DNA from: Nitrobacter sp963807355
GTDB taxonomy: Bacteria > Pseudomonadota > Alphaproteobacteria > Rhizobiales > Xanthobacteraceae
Length of the DNA: 64,000 nucleotides
Direction of reading: 5' to 3'
Assembly: GCA_963807355.1 (NCBI GenBank)
Contig: CAWEBX010000002.1
Coordinates: forward strand, 52,855 to 116,854
Below the pieces are notes generated by a model. It searched no databases. It saw only the letters and a program-made list of their open reading frames with translations, and had not been told where the DNA came from. Below, piece after piece: positions 53,450-63,600 of the stretch. Within the stretch, counting starts at the first letter, position 1. Every line of letters starts with the position of its first letter. A program made the position numbers and the translations under genes.

Positions 53450-54376
53450 TCACGCTCTCCTTGCCAAAACCGCCTGCTCGCCTTGCCGGGTAACGAGGCT
53501 GTCGAGTTCCGTCGACAGCGCTTCCTGCCAAGTTGGCGGGGTCAACCCGAAACGATCTCGCAATTGCGACAGGTCGAGCCTGGAATTACCAGGTCGCTTG
53601 GCTTTGGTCGGGAAATCGGCCGTCGCGATCGGGGTGATCGTTTCCACCAGGAGCTTCACACCGCGAGACTTCAATCCGTCGACGATGGCGGTGGCAAAGC
53701 CGTGCCAACTGGTTTCGCCGGCACAGGCGAGATTGACCACACCGCCATGGCGCGCGAACAACGCGCTCAAGTTCGATGCATTCGAGAACACGATGTTGGA
53801 AATGGCATTAGCGATCGTGCTTGCCGTGGTCGGGGCGCCGGTCTGATCGGCGACAATGCGCAATTCCTCGCGTTCACCCGCCAGCCGCACGATCGTGCGC
53901 AGGAAATTGGCTCCAGTCGCGGCATAGACCCAGGAGGTGCGTGCGATCAGATGGGGCCCACCGGCGGACTGGATGGCAAGATCGCCGGCGAGTTTACTCG
54001 CGCCATAGACCGAGAGCGGGCCGGCGGGACTGTCTTCGCGCCACGGCTTGTTGCCCGAGCCATCGAAAACATAGTCGGTCGAGAAATGGATCAACGGCAC
54101 GCGATGACTTGCCGACCATTCCGCGATCACCGCGGGCGCTTTGGCGTTGATGAGGAAAGCGAGTTCACGCTCGTCCTCTGCGCGATCCACCGCGGTATAG
54201 GCTGCGGGATTGATAATGAGATCGGGCTTGAATCCGTCGAGCGCTCCGGCAAGCATTTCGGGCTTCGAAAGGTCGAACGCGCTGCGCGACGGCGCAATGA
54301 CCGTACCGCCTTTGTCCAGCAACGGCCGAAGCGCCCCGCCCACCTGACCGCTGGTACCCGTCAATAATATCCGCAT
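53450..54376 (-). CDS. rfbD: dTDP-4-dehydrorhamnose reductase
   Basis: A 308-residue SDR enzyme making dTDP-L-rhamnose from dTDP-4-keto-L-rhamnose with NAD(P)H. The N-terminal motif is LTGTSGQVGGAL (4-15); INPAAYTAVDRAE, STDYVFDG and the YGASK catalytic pair (Tyr, Lys) are all present, and RTSWVY follows. The start is ATG 54376, which overlaps the rfbC stop by 3-4 bases (ATGA); the longer frame upstream lies inside rfbC and is not used. It is the last gene of the minus-strand pair. Confidence 0.95.
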   Translation of the reverse strand: MRILLTGTSGQVGGALRPLLDKGGTVIAPSRSAFDLSKPEMLAGALDGFKPDLIINPAAYTAVDRAEDERELAFLINAKAPAVIAEWSASHRVPLIHFSTDYVFDGSGNKPWREDSPAGPLSVYGASKLAGDLAIQSAGGPHLIARTSWVYAATGANFLRTIVRLAGEREELRIVADQTGAPTTASTIANAISNIVFSNASNLSALFARHGGVVNLACAGETSWHGFATAIVDGLKSRGVKLLVETITPIATADFPTKAKRPGNSRLDLSQLRDRFGLTPPTWQEALSTELDSLVTRQGEQAVLARRA

Positions 54377-54930
54377 CAGACTTGCCCATAGCGAGGAAGG
54401 TTCTTGATCTCCGCGAGCAGCGGCGCATCCGCGTCCTTGGCTGACAAGGACGGCGTTTCCACGCCCCAGTCGATGCCGATTGCAGGATCGTTCCAGCGGA
54501 TCGAGACTTCGTCCTTCGGACTGTAGAGATCGTCGCATTTATAAAAGAAATCGGCGGTCTCGGAGAGAACGACAAAACCGTGCGCGAAGCCGCGGGGAAC
54601 CCAGAGCTGCCTCCTGTTTTCGTCGCTCAGCTCAACGGCCACGTGGCGGCCGAAATTCGGACTGCCAACGCGAACGTCGACGGCGACATCCAGGACCTTG
54701 CCGCGGAGCACCGTTACCAGCTTCCCTTGCGGAAAAGGATTTTGCAGATGCAACCCGCGCAGCACGCCCCGGGCAGAGCGGGACAGATTGTCCTGGACGA
54801 ACGGGCAAGTGACTCCGTGCTCGGCGTAACGGGGAAATTGATACGTCTCGAGAAAAAAGCCACGCTGGTCCCCGAACAGCCTGGGCTCGATGATAACTGC
54901 CTCGGGAATTTCGGTCCGAATGATATTCAT
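54376..54930 (-). CDS. rfbC: dTDP-4-dehydrorhamnose 3,5-epimerase
   Basis: A 184-residue cupin epimerase for the third step of dTDP-L-rhamnose synthesis. The characteristic motifs are RGFFLETY, FVQDNLSRSARGVLRGLHLQ (RGLH loop), VDVRVGSPNFG and WVPRGFAHGF, with the catalytic His and Tyr of RmlC. Full length. It is coupled to rfbD and divergent from rfbA through a 105-base AT-rich region. Confidence 0.97.
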   Translation of the reverse strand: MNIIRTEIPEAVIIEPRLFGDQRGFFLETYQFPRYAEHGVTCPFVQDNLSRSARGVLRGLHLQNPFPQGKLVTVLRGKVLDVAVDVRVGSPNFGRHVAVELSDENRRQLWVPRGFAHGFVVLSETADFFYKCDDLYSPKDEVSIRWNDPAIGIDWGVETPSLSAKDADAPLLAEIKNLPRYGQV

Positions 54931-55035
54931 TTCAAGTCACTTTATACTTGTTAACTCATGGATTGCTTCCGCATTAATAACAAACTTACACGCTTAACAC
55001 TATAAGTTAGGTTATCAGGGACAAATGAGGGGGCT
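54931..55035. promoter_or_regulatory. Divergent promoter region of the rhamnose genes
   Basis: 105 bases, clearly AT-rich, between rfbC and rfbA. It contains TATAAG, about 25 bases upstream of the rfbA AGGGGG ribosome site, and TATAAA in the opposite direction close to rfbC. I cannot place -35 boxes with confidence. As the only non-coding sequence between the pairs, it must control all four genes. Confidence 0.6.
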
Positions 55036-55911
55036 ATGAAGGGCATTATTCTCGCCGGGGGGACGGGTTCTCGACTTTACCCGGTCACCACGGTCGTTTC
55101 CAAGCAGCTCCTGCCCGTCTTTGACAAGCCAATGATCTACTATCCGTTGTCCACGCTGATGCTGGGCGGCATTCGCGAGATTCTGATCATTTCGACACCG
55201 CAAGACGGGCCGCTGTTTTATCGGCTACTCGGCGACGGCAGCGAAATCGGCATGCGCTTTGCCTATGCGACGCAGGAAACCCCGCGCGGGCTGGCGGATG
55301 CCTTCATCGTCGGCCGCGATTTTATCGGCTCCGACTCCGTCGCGCTCGTATTGGGCGACAACATTTTCTACGGCCATGGGTTGCCCCAACTGCTATCAGC
55401 CGCGTCCTCCCGCAACAAGGGCGCCACTGTGTTCGGCTATGTCGTGAACACCCCTGAACAATACGGGGTCGTTGAGCTCGACGACACCGGACGAGCGCGC
55501 TCGATCGAAGAGAAGCCGAAGCAGCCGAAATCGAACGTGGCCGTGACCGGGCTGTATTTTTATGACAACGACGTGGTCGAGATTGCCGCTGGAATCAAGC
55601 CGTCTCCGCGCGGCGAGATCGAGATCACGGACGTCAACAACGCCTATCTTGAGCGCGGCGATCTGTACGTCGAGGTTCTCGGGCGCGGCTTCGCCTGGCT
55701 CGACACCGGAACGCATTCCTCGTTGGTCGAGGCTAGCCACTTTGTCCAGATCCTGGAGCAGCGTCAGGGTTTACGCATCGCTTGCCCCGAGGAAATCGCG
55801 CTGCGGCAAGGCTACATCTCGCTTCAGGCATTTGAGAAGGCTGCCGAGAAGAATGGGAAAAGCAGCTACGGCGAATATCTGAGATCCGTTGCCATTTCAT
55901 ACCAGCGTTGA
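55036..55911 (+). CDS. rfbA: Glucose-1-phosphate thymidylyltransferase
   Basis: A 291-residue nucleotidyltransferase making dTDP-glucose from glucose-1-phosphate and dTTP. The N-terminal signature is GIILAGGTGSRLYPVT with the later KQLLPVFDKPMIYYPLSTLM; LGDNIFYGHG and YVVNTPEQYGVVELD follow, then EEKPKQPKSN and WLDTGTHSSLVEAS. Full length. AGGGGG precedes ATG 55036. It is the first gene of the plus-strand pair. Confidence 0.97.
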   Translation: MKGIILAGGTGSRLYPVTTVVSKQLLPVFDKPMIYYPLSTLMLGGIREILIISTPQDGPLFYRLLGDGSEIGMRFAYATQETPRGLADAFIVGRDFIGSDSVALVLGDNIFYGHGLPQLLSAASSRNKGATVFGYVVNTPEQYGVVELDDTGRARSIEEKPKQPKSNVAVTGLYFYDNDVVEIAAGIKPSPRGEIEITDVNNAYLERGDLYVEVLGRGFAWLDTGTHSSLVEASHFVQILEQRQGLRIACPEEIALRQGYISLQAFEKAAEKNGKSSYGEYLRSVAISYQR

Positions 55912-55936
55912 TTCGAGTTCGCGGAGGCGATCGGTT

Positions 55937-57004
55937 ATGCGCTTTAAGGCTTCGACCATTTTTGTCACAGGCGGCGCAGGGTTCATCGGCTCGGCGGTGG
56001 TCCGTCACCTCCTGCACAATACTCACGCTCGCGTGGTCAACGTCGATAAGTGCACCTACGCAGCGAACCTCGACTCATTGCCTGGTACGAACGAGAACCT
56101 GAACTATGCCTTCGAGAAGCAATGCATCTGCGACGGCCTCGGGCTGCGGCATCTTTTCGAGGAATATCGACCAGACGCGGTGATAAACCTCGCCGCCGAG
56201 AGTCATGTGGATCGCTCAATCGATGGCCCCGGCGAGTTTATCCAGACTAACATCGTCGGTACGTTCACTCTGCTGCAGGAAACCTTGCGTTATTGGCGTT
56301 CGCTGTCGCCCGATAAGCAAAAGAAATTTCGCTTCCTGCACGTCTCGACCGACGAGGTATTCGGCTCGCTCGGCGACGAGGGGTTTTTCACGGAGGCCAC
56401 TGCCTACGCGCCGAACTCACCATACTCGGCTAGCAAAGCATCATCCGACCATCTGGTGCGCGCATGGCGCGAAACCTATGAGTTGCCCACGCTGGTCACT
56501 AATTGCTCAAACAATTACGGACCCTATCACTTTCCTGAAAAGCTGATTCCGCACATGATTATCAAGGGCCTCGCGGGTGAACCCCTTCCGGTCTATGGCG
56601 ACGGCAAGAATATCCGCGATTGGCTTTATGTCGAGGACCACGCGGAGGCACTCACGCTGACACTTGAATACGGCGTGGTCGGCGAAACCTATAACGTCGG
56701 CGGACGTAACGAGCGCACCAATCTGCACGTGGTCGAAAGCATTTGCGACCTGCTCGACGACGTCGCGCCGGGGACAACGCCCAGGCACCGAGACTTGATC
56801 ACCTTCGTTGCCGACCGCCCCGGCCACGATCGCCGCTACGCCATCGATGCGTCCAAGCTGGAGCGCGATCTCGGCTGGCGGGCGAAGGAGAATTTCGAAA
56901 GTGGCATCGAGAAGACGGTCCGTTGGTATGTCGACCAGCAACCGTGGTGGAGAGCTATCCTGGAGCGAGGCTATACAGCCAACCGCGTGGGACTCAGCGG
57001 ATAG
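55937..57004 (+). CDS. rfbB: dTDP-glucose 4,6-dehydratase
   Basis: A 355-residue extended SDR that converts dTDP-glucose to dTDP-4-keto-6-deoxyglucose. The NAD-binding motif is FVTGGAGFIGSAVVRHLL; INLAAESHVDRSI, STDEVFGSLG, and YSASKASSDHLVRAW with the catalytic Tyr-Lys pair follow, then NCSNNYGPYHFPEKLIP. GGAGG lies 9 bases before ATG 55937. The start is 26 bases downstream of rfbA on the same transcript. The region just after the stop is decayed ugd sequence. Confidence 0.97.
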   Translation: MRFKASTIFVTGGAGFIGSAVVRHLLHNTHARVVNVDKCTYAANLDSLPGTNENLNYAFEKQCICDGLGLRHLFEEYRPDAVINLAAESHVDRSIDGPGEFIQTNIVGTFTLLQETLRYWRSLSPDKQKKFRFLHVSTDEVFGSLGDEGFFTEATAYAPNSPYSASKASSDHLVRAWRETYELPTLVTNCSNNYGPYHFPEKLIPHMIIKGLAGEPLPVYGDGKNIRDWLYVEDHAEALTLTLEYGVVGETYNVGGRNERTNLHVVESICDLLDDVAPGTTPRHRDLITFVADRPGHDRRYAIDASKLERDLGWRAKENFESGIEKTVRWYVDQQPWWRAILERGYTANRVGLSG

Positions 57005-57006
57005 TC

Positions 57007-57243
57007 TCCAAGATAGGTGACGCGGACGCGGTATCTATTGCTGTCGGAACGCCGTCGCGGCGCGGATGCAGACCTAAGCCATGCGCATGCCACAGCTCGC
57101 GTGATCACCGCACGTCTGCGAGAAGGCACTACGATGCGCGACTTTTAGCATCCGGCCCTATCGTGGTCGGCACCGAAGACCTCGCAGGTCAAGAAAGTGA
57201 CGGGGCAGATCACCGCTTTATCTCAACCAGGCCGATCCTCTAA
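57007..57243 (+). pseudogene. Remnant of UDP-glucose 6-dehydrogenase (ugd)
   Basis: A reading frame continues here in phase with a pattern of the UDP-glucose/GDP-mannose dehydrogenase family: DADAVSIAVGTPSRRG matches the NAD-site segment and, after internal deletion, PIVVGTEDLAGQESDGADHR followed by STRPIL matches the later LYLNQAP-like block. Both pieces lie in one frame with the intervening sequence missing or scrambled. There is no start and no substrate-binding domain, so the gene is dead. Confidence 0.65.
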
Positions 57244-57447
57244 ACCGGTCGGCACGGGCGAATTGATCGAATGCCGCCAAACGCCTTCTCGCGACTACTG
57301 CGCAAATCCCGTCAGCTGACGATGCAAAACAAAAACTGGACCTGTCTGTCGAAAAAAAGTGCAGCGGTCATTGGCCGTGGTCTATCGCCAAGCCAAATCG
57401 CAGGCAGAGCAAAGTTTTAGAGCTCAAGTACGATTATGAAAAGTTAA

Positions 57448-57830
57448 TTGAGGGTTTTGATCGTGCTGTACTGGAAATTATTATTAACGCGTGGGGTCGT
57501 CCAAGCACAGCGCAACAAGACCGAGCTGATCTTTAAGTACTTAACTGGTCCGCGCTTCAGGCGGCGTATTGAGGCTATCATAGAGAAGTTCACAGATATG
57601 CAGGACGACCTCATCACGAGCGCAAAGCCATGATGCGGATCTGGGCCAAACGGGACGAGCAACTTAAGGAGATGATGGATACTAGCGGTGGTCTGTACGG
57701 CGACCTCCAAGGAATTGCAGGGCGTTCGATGCCGCTGATCGAAAGGCTTGAGCATCTCTCGATCGAAGACCGATCTACCCTAACCAATAAACCTGCACTG
57801 CGCACCAGCGAGAAGCCAATCGCCTCATGA
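57448..57830 (+). pseudogene. Remnant of a DUF2130 protein gene
   Basis: Two overlapping frames carry consecutive parts of the DUF2130 C-terminal half: TGPRFRRRIEAIIEKFTDMQ to 57633, then MMRIWAKRDEQLKEMMDTSG and LYGDLQGIAGRSMPLIERLE to 57830. They are joined by a one-base shift near 57610-57628, where ERKAMMRIW would be continuous. The N-terminal half is absent. Function of DUF2130 is unknown. Confidence 0.75.
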
Positions 57831-58322
57831 CCGTTCTTGGCACTGGCTTGTGACGGCGTTGACATTTCGCCCCAGCATCACCAATCCATGCCGCCTTCGA
57901 TTTGTCTCATCGGTCGGTACCGACCTCAAGCTCACGCCGCGCCGGAGCCAATTCGGCAAGATGGATATGAATGGCAAATGTTCTGATAGCCCTAACACCG
58001 CTATGCCACGAAAGCGCTGACAACCCATCAAGTAGATTGGCGCTTCGCGTCTGGTCTTGATCGACGAAACATAGTCAAAAAATCAACATCGCGTCCCTGC
58101 GCGACTCGTTCACGAGGACCGTGTCTCGAAATCATCCGTACTCCACAGCCCCTGGAAAATACTGATCCGGTCTCTCGTGCCGCTTTGGCCGACAGCTCAA
58201 TCGGCATATGGACATCGTAGTTCACGAGGAAGCACAATACCCTACCCCGATATATCGTTAGGCCGGATCGTAAACGACAAGGACATCCCACCTACGTGGA
58301 TGCCCCCTGCTTCGTCGCTTAC
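57831..58322 (-). other. Degenerate sequence, possible glycosyltransferase remnant
   Basis: No intact gene. On the minus strand, about 58140-58262 reads YRGRVLCFLVNYDVHMPIEL and then SAKAARETG, which is similar to the N-terminus of GT4 glycosyltransferases, before the similarity is lost. The rest is featureless. I treat it as a probable gene remnant. Confidence 0.35.
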
Positions 58323-59290
58323 CTAAGCTACGGCCGAAATTTCTGCCGCGCCAATTTCCTGCGCGCGCGCACCCAGCATAATCCGCGTGCTGACTGGGAC
58401 TTGTCGATGCGACTTCGCGCGCGGGTAGGGCAATTCGGACACGTGCTTTCCATCTGGATACAACGCTACATGCTCGGCCCAATTGTCGAAATGCAGCCGA
58501 TCGATGTTATCAACAAAGGTTTCGGTCGGCGTATTCTCGGCCAAGATGAGCGAGTGATCCTCTACCTCGACGTGATAGTACGTGAAGCTCATCGGCACGC
58601 TTGTTTCGCGCACGATAGAGGTGCCATTGACCAGCGCGCCCGCCTGAATCAGCGCTCCCTCGGTCAAAATCGCATGATCAGGGGAGATCAGAAGATCGCG
58701 TGAGGGTACGTTCTCCGATAGTGCGCCGGCCTTGATCCTAATAGGAAGAACGCGCATCTTGTCAGAAAATTTCAGAGAGATTGTTTGAATGCCCAACCAA
58801 TCAATGGTGACCGTGCGACCGTCGGTCGTCAACACCTGATCTCCGCGCTTAAGATTCTCTATGGCAACCTCGCCGTGCGGGGTACGAATTAGTGTGCCGG
58901 CATAGAAACACAGAGAAATGGAATCGTGTGTGTCAACGTTTTTTAGTTGCCCGTGCCCGTTGTTCAGATTCCCTGTGTAGGCGTGGTCGGTGAGGAAGAA
59001 GAGGTCGCCCTTCTTGTCTTCAACAATTACGCCTGAATGGCCCTGGATATCAGCCGTTCCGACGAAGCTGTAGGCGGTGCCGGTGCTACCGAGCGAACCA
59101 GCAGCGACTTGAGGGATTCTGGCGGTATCTCCCGGGTCGAGCTGTCCGCCATTGTTGTCACGAAGAGTTACCCCGTTCGCGACCGGGTTCACACCAGGGG
59201 AACCAGGATCAGCGTCAACCAATTTGTATCCCCCCCGCTCGACGCAAGGGAATAGGCGAAATTAAACGTCTCTGTAGTAGCAACAGGCAT
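58323..59290 (-). CDS. Hint-domain (Hedgehog/intein-like) protein, with G7 frameshift near the start
   Basis: About 320 residues if corrected. The C-terminal half (about 125-280) is a Hint_2 domain: CFYAGTLIRTPHGEVAIENL opens it with the Cys nucleophile, RGDQVLTTDGRTVTIDWLG continues, and LLISPDHAIL holds the conserved His. The N-terminal part is beta-rich with DPGSPGVNPVANGVTL. The natural start is ATG 59290 (MPVATTETFNFAYSLASSGG), but the frame only joins the rest if the G7 tract at 59230-59236 is one base shorter; the downstream frame opens with TTG 59222. Hint_2 proteins in alphaproteobacteria are often secreted; neither self-splicing nor autoprocessing is proven here. Confidence 0.8.
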
Positions 59291-59383
59291 ACGACACCCC
59301 GCCATTAAAATGGGAACTGAAACTCCCCTAGCATTAACTAAACATAACATCAACTAACACTTGGCAAGTGAGATTATTCAACC

Positions 59384-60388
59384 TTAGTGAAAACTCGCTG
59401 CCTTCAGCGGATGAGCGCGTTGATGCCAAGCCCATGCCGTTCGGATGATTGTCTGCAAATCCGAATGACGGGGCATAAAATTTAGGACCTTGCGGGCAGC
59501 GGACGGATCGGCAACCAAATAAGCCGGATCACCCAGCCGCCGTGGTTTTATTACATAAGGCACCTTTTGTCCGGTCTCCCGTTCGATCGCAGCTAAGATC
59601 TGCCGGACCGAAAAACCCGAACCTGTGCCAAGATTGAAGCTGCCCCCGGCATGTCCCGTCAGCAGCATTCGCAAGGCTTGCACGTGGGCATCGGCGAGAT
59701 CGTTAACGTGGATATAATCGCGGACGGCCGTGCCATCCGGAGTGTTATAATCGTCCCCGAAAATGGCGAAATCAGTAATATGCCCTTGCAGCGCCATCAT
59801 TGCCCGCGGAATGAGATGAGTTTCGTGACGACGCAGTTCACCAATTGCTCCGGCAGGATCCGCTCCGCTCGCATTAAAATACCGAAGGCAGAACGCTCCG
59901 AAGTCGTAGGCATTACGATAGTCTGCCAAAATTCGCTCGATCATCCATTTTGACGCGCCATACGGGTTGATCGGGTCGCAAGTGAAGTCTTCGGGCAACG
60001 CTTTACTGTCCGCATTACCATAGACCGCGCCAGTGGATGAGAAGACCATGCGTGAGCACCCCGCGTCACGCATCACCTGCAGCAGAGTCAGAGTCCCGAC
60101 GACGTTATTGAGAAAATATTTCTGAGGATCAAGCACGGATTCGCCAACGAGACTGGCCGCGGCAAAGTGCATTACTGCAAGTATCTTGTGGTGCGCGAAA
60201 GTCGCTGCCAACCGGGGCCTGTCGAGAAGTTCGCCCACAACTAACGCGCCCGCGACAAAGCTTTGGTGACCGGTGGAAAAATTGTCGTAAACCAAAGGCT
60301 CAAATCCCGCCGCAATCAACGCTTTGCAACAATGCGCGCCAATATAGCCGCCTCCCCCGGTGACGAGAATGATCGGCTTTTCGCTCAT
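59384..60388 (-). CDS. galE: UDP-glucose 4-epimerase
   Basis: A 334-residue extended SDR that interconverts UDP-glucose and UDP-galactose. The N-terminal NAD motif is ILVTGGGGYIGAHCCKAL; MHFAAASLVGESV, FSSTGAVYGN and NPYGASKWMIERIL with the catalytic Tyr/Lys pair follow, then RYFNASGADP. ATG 60388 is used because the conserved sequence begins directly there; a longer frame upstream is less likely. Divergent from the TPR-glycosyltransferase gene, 232 bases away. Confidence 0.95.
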   Translation of the reverse strand: MSEKPIILVTGGGGYIGAHCCKALIAAGFEPLVYDNFSTGHQSFVAGALVVGELLDRPRLAATFAHHKILAVMHFAAASLVGESVLDPQKYFLNNVVGTLTLLQVMRDAGCSRMVFSSTGAVYGNADSKALPEDFTCDPINPYGASKWMIERILADYRNAYDFGAFCLRYFNASGADPAGAIGELRRHETHLIPRAMMALQGHITDFAIFGDDYNTPDGTAVRDYIHVNDLADAHVQALRMLLTGHAGGSFNLGTGSGFSVRQILAAIERETGQKVPYVIKPRRLGDPAYLVADPSAARKVLNFMPRHSDLQTIIRTAWAWHQRAHPLKAASFH

Positions 60389-60620
60389 CTGGCTCGACCT
60401 GTCTGTGAGGGAATATAACCGCAGCGACGATCGCTCGTCTCGAGCACGCACTTCCACCATTGGGTGATTCATCTAAAACGAGGTGCGAAAATAGGAAAGA
60501 AGTGGTGTCCCGGCGAAATGTAGATTAATCTGGGAAGTTGGACTTGTAGTTAATAGCACCGCTGACACATGCCTCCGGCCCTTCGCCTTTTTGTCGCCCT
60601 GAGATGTTCCAACATCGTCG

Positions 60621-63600
60621 ATGCTGAAACCTGAAGACGCGAAGACGTTGATTGCCGAAGGTCGGCGCCTGCGAGCAGGCGGTGATCGTATAGCTTCATT
60701 GAAGGCCTTCAAAGAGGCTACGCAGGTTGATCCGTCAAATGCAGTGGGATTTATTGAGTGCGGATATGATCATCTAGGAATTGAGGAAATCGCTGAGGCC
60801 CGGGAAGCCTTTGAGCAAGGCCTTGTCCTCGATCGCGATAACAAGGCAGCGCTGATCGGTCTTGGGCATACCTTCCGCCATCTAAGTGAACTCGATAGCG
60901 CGGAGAAGGCCTTCCGCCGTGTCATCGAACTTGAACCAACGCACGCCGATGCCAATATCGGCCTAGGGTACTCACTCAAATCGCTCAGTCGCCACGAGGA
61001 AGCGCTGCAAGCTTTCCATGCGGCCGCGAGAGCTCATCCGTCTGACGCCAAACTGAAAGTTGAGATAGCTCATTTGTTGCGCGAGCTTGGGCGCACCGAC
61101 GAGGCGATTTCAGCACTACGCGCGGCCGTGGCCCAGGATCCTACAAGTCCACAGCTCGTAAGCCTTGGAAGATTGCTGAAACAGACGGGCAAAAGCGCCG
61201 AAGCGACCGAGATTTTTAGGAATATTGTCGCTGCCAATCCGGATAACAGCACCTTCGCCATTGAGCTCGGGCATCTGCTCCGCGACGTCGGCGCATTTGA
61301 TGAAGCTCAGCATATTCTGAACGGCGTGTTGGGCCGAGAGCCGGAGAACGCAAGCGCGTGGATTGCTCAAGGTTGGCTACTCCGTAAGGTTAAGCAGCTC
61401 GAGCTTGCCGATCAGGCATTCAAAAATGCAGCACGGTTGCAGCCTACAAACGCCGGCGCTCTGCACGCGCTAGGTTTGATCAAGCGCGAGCGCGGCGATC
61501 GCGAAGCGGCGCTGCATTCGTTTGAGCTCGCGCGCCGGGCTGATCCGAACGCGCAGCACATTTGGCTGGATCTCTGCAACGCGCTGCAAGAACTTCAGCG
61601 GTTCGACGACGCGGTTGACGAATACAGAAAGCTAGTCGAGCGATGGCCGGCAATCCGGCATGGGCATCTTGGCCTGGGCTATGCGATGCGCAGCTTAGGA
61701 CGAATCGAAGAGGCGCTCGCCGCCTTCGAACAAGGGTCCCGCGCTGATCCCGCACACCCGAACGGCCTAATCGAAGCCGGCCATCTGCAACTCCGTCTTG
61801 GTAGCGTGGAGAAGGCCGAGCAAAGCTTTCGAGGCGCCCTCGACCGGTCGCCCGACAACTCATCGGCGTTGGTCGGCCTCAGCTACGCTCTTCGCCGCTT
61901 GGGGCGCATGGAAGATGCGGAGGCTGCGCTGCGCGACGTGCTCAAGAACCACACCGGCAACACCAGCGCGCAGGTCGCGCTCGGACACCTCCTTGAAGCG
62001 CAGTGCAGACTCGATGAAGCGGCTGAGTTTTTCTCAGAGGTCATAGCTACAAATCCTGACAGCGCCGACGGCCTCGCTGCAATGGGCAACATTTCACGGC
62101 GGCGGGGTGATCGGGAGCAGGCGCTCGATTTCTTCCGTCGAGCAGCGGGGGTCGATGCGACCAACAAGTCGCGATTGATTGACGTAGCGGTTGAATTGCG
62201 TGATCTCGGCCAGCTCGACGAAAGCGCGTCGATGCTAGATGAGGTTCTTGCTCACTTACCAGGCGAGCCGCGTGCACTGATGCAGCGGGGCCAGTTGCTT
62301 CGATGTCTTGATCGGCGGTCAGAAGCGCTCGCAATTTTTTGCGAGGTTGTGCGATCCGATCAGACGAATGCTCAAGCGATGGTGGAAGCAGCGAGGGAGC
62401 AGCGCGCACTAGGTCAGCCTTCTGCTACCAAGAGATGGCTTGAAAGGGCTCTTGCCACTGAGGCCGATCATATCGGCGCCCTGCTCGCGCTGGCCGAGCT
62501 GGCCATGCAGGAAGAGGATTGGGCAGCTGCGCTCACGCTGTACAGGCGCGCAGCGGAAACGCACCCGACGAACAGCTGGGCCTGGCTCGGTGGTGCTCGG
62601 GCCTTGTTTGAGCTTGGCCATCGCGACCAAGCCTTCATCCTTATCGCCGATGCACGCAACCAGCTGGGGTCGCATCCGGAAATCGCGGGCGTTGAGATCG
62701 AACTGCTGCGCAGCCAACGCAATTGGAGCCGCGCGCGGGAGGTCGTCGAAGATGCGCTGCAGATGGCTCCGTCGAACTTCTGGCTGTGGTCGCATAAGGT
62801 GCAGATTGCGATTAGTACGGGCCAATACGAAGAAGCTTCAGTATTATTGCACAACAAGCGAGCCTCGAGCGTGGTCGATCACGCTCGCGTGGCCTTGCTC
62901 TCGGGCCAACTCGCGGAGGCTCAGTTTCAGTATCAGCCGGCCATCGAGCACTACCGCGAGGCTGTCCGGCTCAATCCCGGCGACCCCTGGGCTCATTTTG
63001 AACTTTCTCGTGCTGCGCTGATAAATCTTGACATTTGTTCATCACGCGCAGCGCTTTCGAGGTTCGTCGAAGTGAGCCGCTCCTCGCTGCTCCTCAAAAA
63101 GCAGTCGCTGAGCCCCTCGCAAAACCACGTTGGACAACTGATCGACGAATTCGTGCTCGACGCCGAGGCATTTGACGCTCTCCGGCGCCTTCGGCTGCGC
63201 CCGCTCGAATCCCAGTTCGAACCGTTGCGTCGGCTCATTAAGGAATATCCGGACTATACGCCGGCGGCCATCATCGCGACGATCGCGCTTCGACAGCATG
63301 GCGAGCTGACCCCCCGCAGTCCGCCGCCAAGCCTTGCAACCAGTCCCATTCCTCGCGTCATCTTTCAGTTCTGGGATGATGACCTGCCGGAAGACGTGCA
63401 GCAGCTGACGACTTCATGGCAGGAGCTCAATGCGGGCTATACCTGGAAATGCGTTAATGACGAGATGGCACAAGCCTTTCTGAACGACGAGTTCGGTAGA
63501 GAGGTCCTTCAGGCTTATCGGCTCGCGCGCATGCCCGCGCAAAAAGCGGATATCTTTCGTCTCGCCTATCTCGTCGCCCGCGGCGGCATCTATGCCGATG

